A program made the position numbers and the translations under genes. A DNA stretch of 25,574 bases, taken from FEN-1250 sp038237245. GTDB lineage: Bacteria > Gemmatimonadota > Gemmatimonadetes > Gemmatimonadales > Gemmatimonadaceae. Under the pieces are notes generated by a model. That model searched no databases, was not told the origin of the DNA, and was given only the letters and a program-made list of their open reading frames with translations. Shown here piece by piece: positions 25,535 through 25,574 of the stretch. Position 1 is the stretch's first letter; each line of letters opens with the position of its first letter. The DNA is taken from the NCBI GenBank assembly GCA_038237245.1, contig JBBRYY010000040.1, forward strand, positions 1 through 25,574, in the 5' to 3' direction.

Positions 25535-25574
25535 TCGTTCGTAACCCTGTGTCCACTAAACCGGGTCAAGCCCA

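Larger units (their letters stand above)
24272..25569 (+). mobile_element. IS3-family insertion sequence (complete)
   Basis: A 1298-bp element bounded by perfect 21-bp inverted repeats at 24272-24292 (starts TTGACCCGGTTTAG) and 25549-25569 (its exact reverse complement). Inside are orfA and orfB in the IS3 arrangement with a -1 frameshift site, and all catalytic residues are intact, so it looks functional. No clear target-site duplication is seen: left flank ...GTTGGAG, right flank GCCCA. Only five bases of right flank are available. Confidence 0.93.

Noticed and set aside
24262..25574. Target-site duplication flanking the IS
   Set aside because: The bases left of 24272 and right of 25569 share no matching 3-5 bp direct repeat, and only five right-flank bases are available.

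Overview
The window is GC-rich, gene-dense bacterial DNA that looks chromosomal. Its content fits a free-living heterotroph of the Gemmatimonadota type: VanZ-LamG protein, secreted POP/M24/M61 peptidases, OPT transporter, a homocysteine methyltransferase-MTHFR fusion, and high GC with short intergenic gaps. The phylum is an inference from gene style, not from a marker gene.

Layout. 1-1032: C-terminal part of a VanZ-like membrane protein, cut by the left edge. 1122-3867: secreted prolyl oligopeptidase and a YggT membrane protein, 1 nt apart. 3868-4072: regulatory leader holding a SAM-II riboswitch followed directly by an intrinsic terminator. 4073-9510: full-length cobalamin-dependent methionine synthase (metH), overlapped by a homocysteine S-methyltransferase/methylene-THF reductase fusion. 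9568-10056: a short CbiX-type chelatase, plausibly linked to cobalamin or siroheme supply. 10075-10193: first copy of a dispersed palindromic repeat. 10271-11437: short/branched-chain acyl-CoA dehydrogenase, convergent with a YIP1-like membrane protein (minus strand, to 12176). 12310-13785: secreted M24 peptidase, convergent with a secreted M61-PDZ peptidase (minus strand, 13795-15621). 15773-17704: hybrid histidine kinase with two receiver domains. 17802-18746: DUF4349 lipoprotein. 18831-21973: OPT transporter translationally coupled to a BtuF-like cobalamin-binding-fold protein without signal peptide. 22064-23131: M42 aminopeptidase. 23158-23266: second repeat copy. 23326-23363: strong terminator. 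23375-24188: MerR-TipAS regulator with its own 19-bp-spacer operator-promoter. 24201-24271: left part of a third repeat copy, interrupted by a complete IS3-family element (24272-25569) that runs almost to the right edge.

How it fits together. The best-supported regulatory unit is the methionine/one-carbon block: SAM-II aptamer, terminator, metH and the MTHFR fusion. MTHFR makes 5-methyl-THF, MetH uses it with cobalamin to methylate homocysteine, and the product pathway ends in SAM, the riboswitch ligand. The CbiX and BtuF-like genes suggest a cobalamin theme. A second theme is peptide use: POP, M24, M61, M42 and OPT could form a path from extracellular peptides to amino acids. The most unusual structural observations are the riboswitch-terminator leader, the three-copy palindromic repeat lying just downstream of genes, and the apparently leaderless merR transcript. 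All intergenic gaps are under 300 bases. No tRNA, rRNA or CRISPR was seen.
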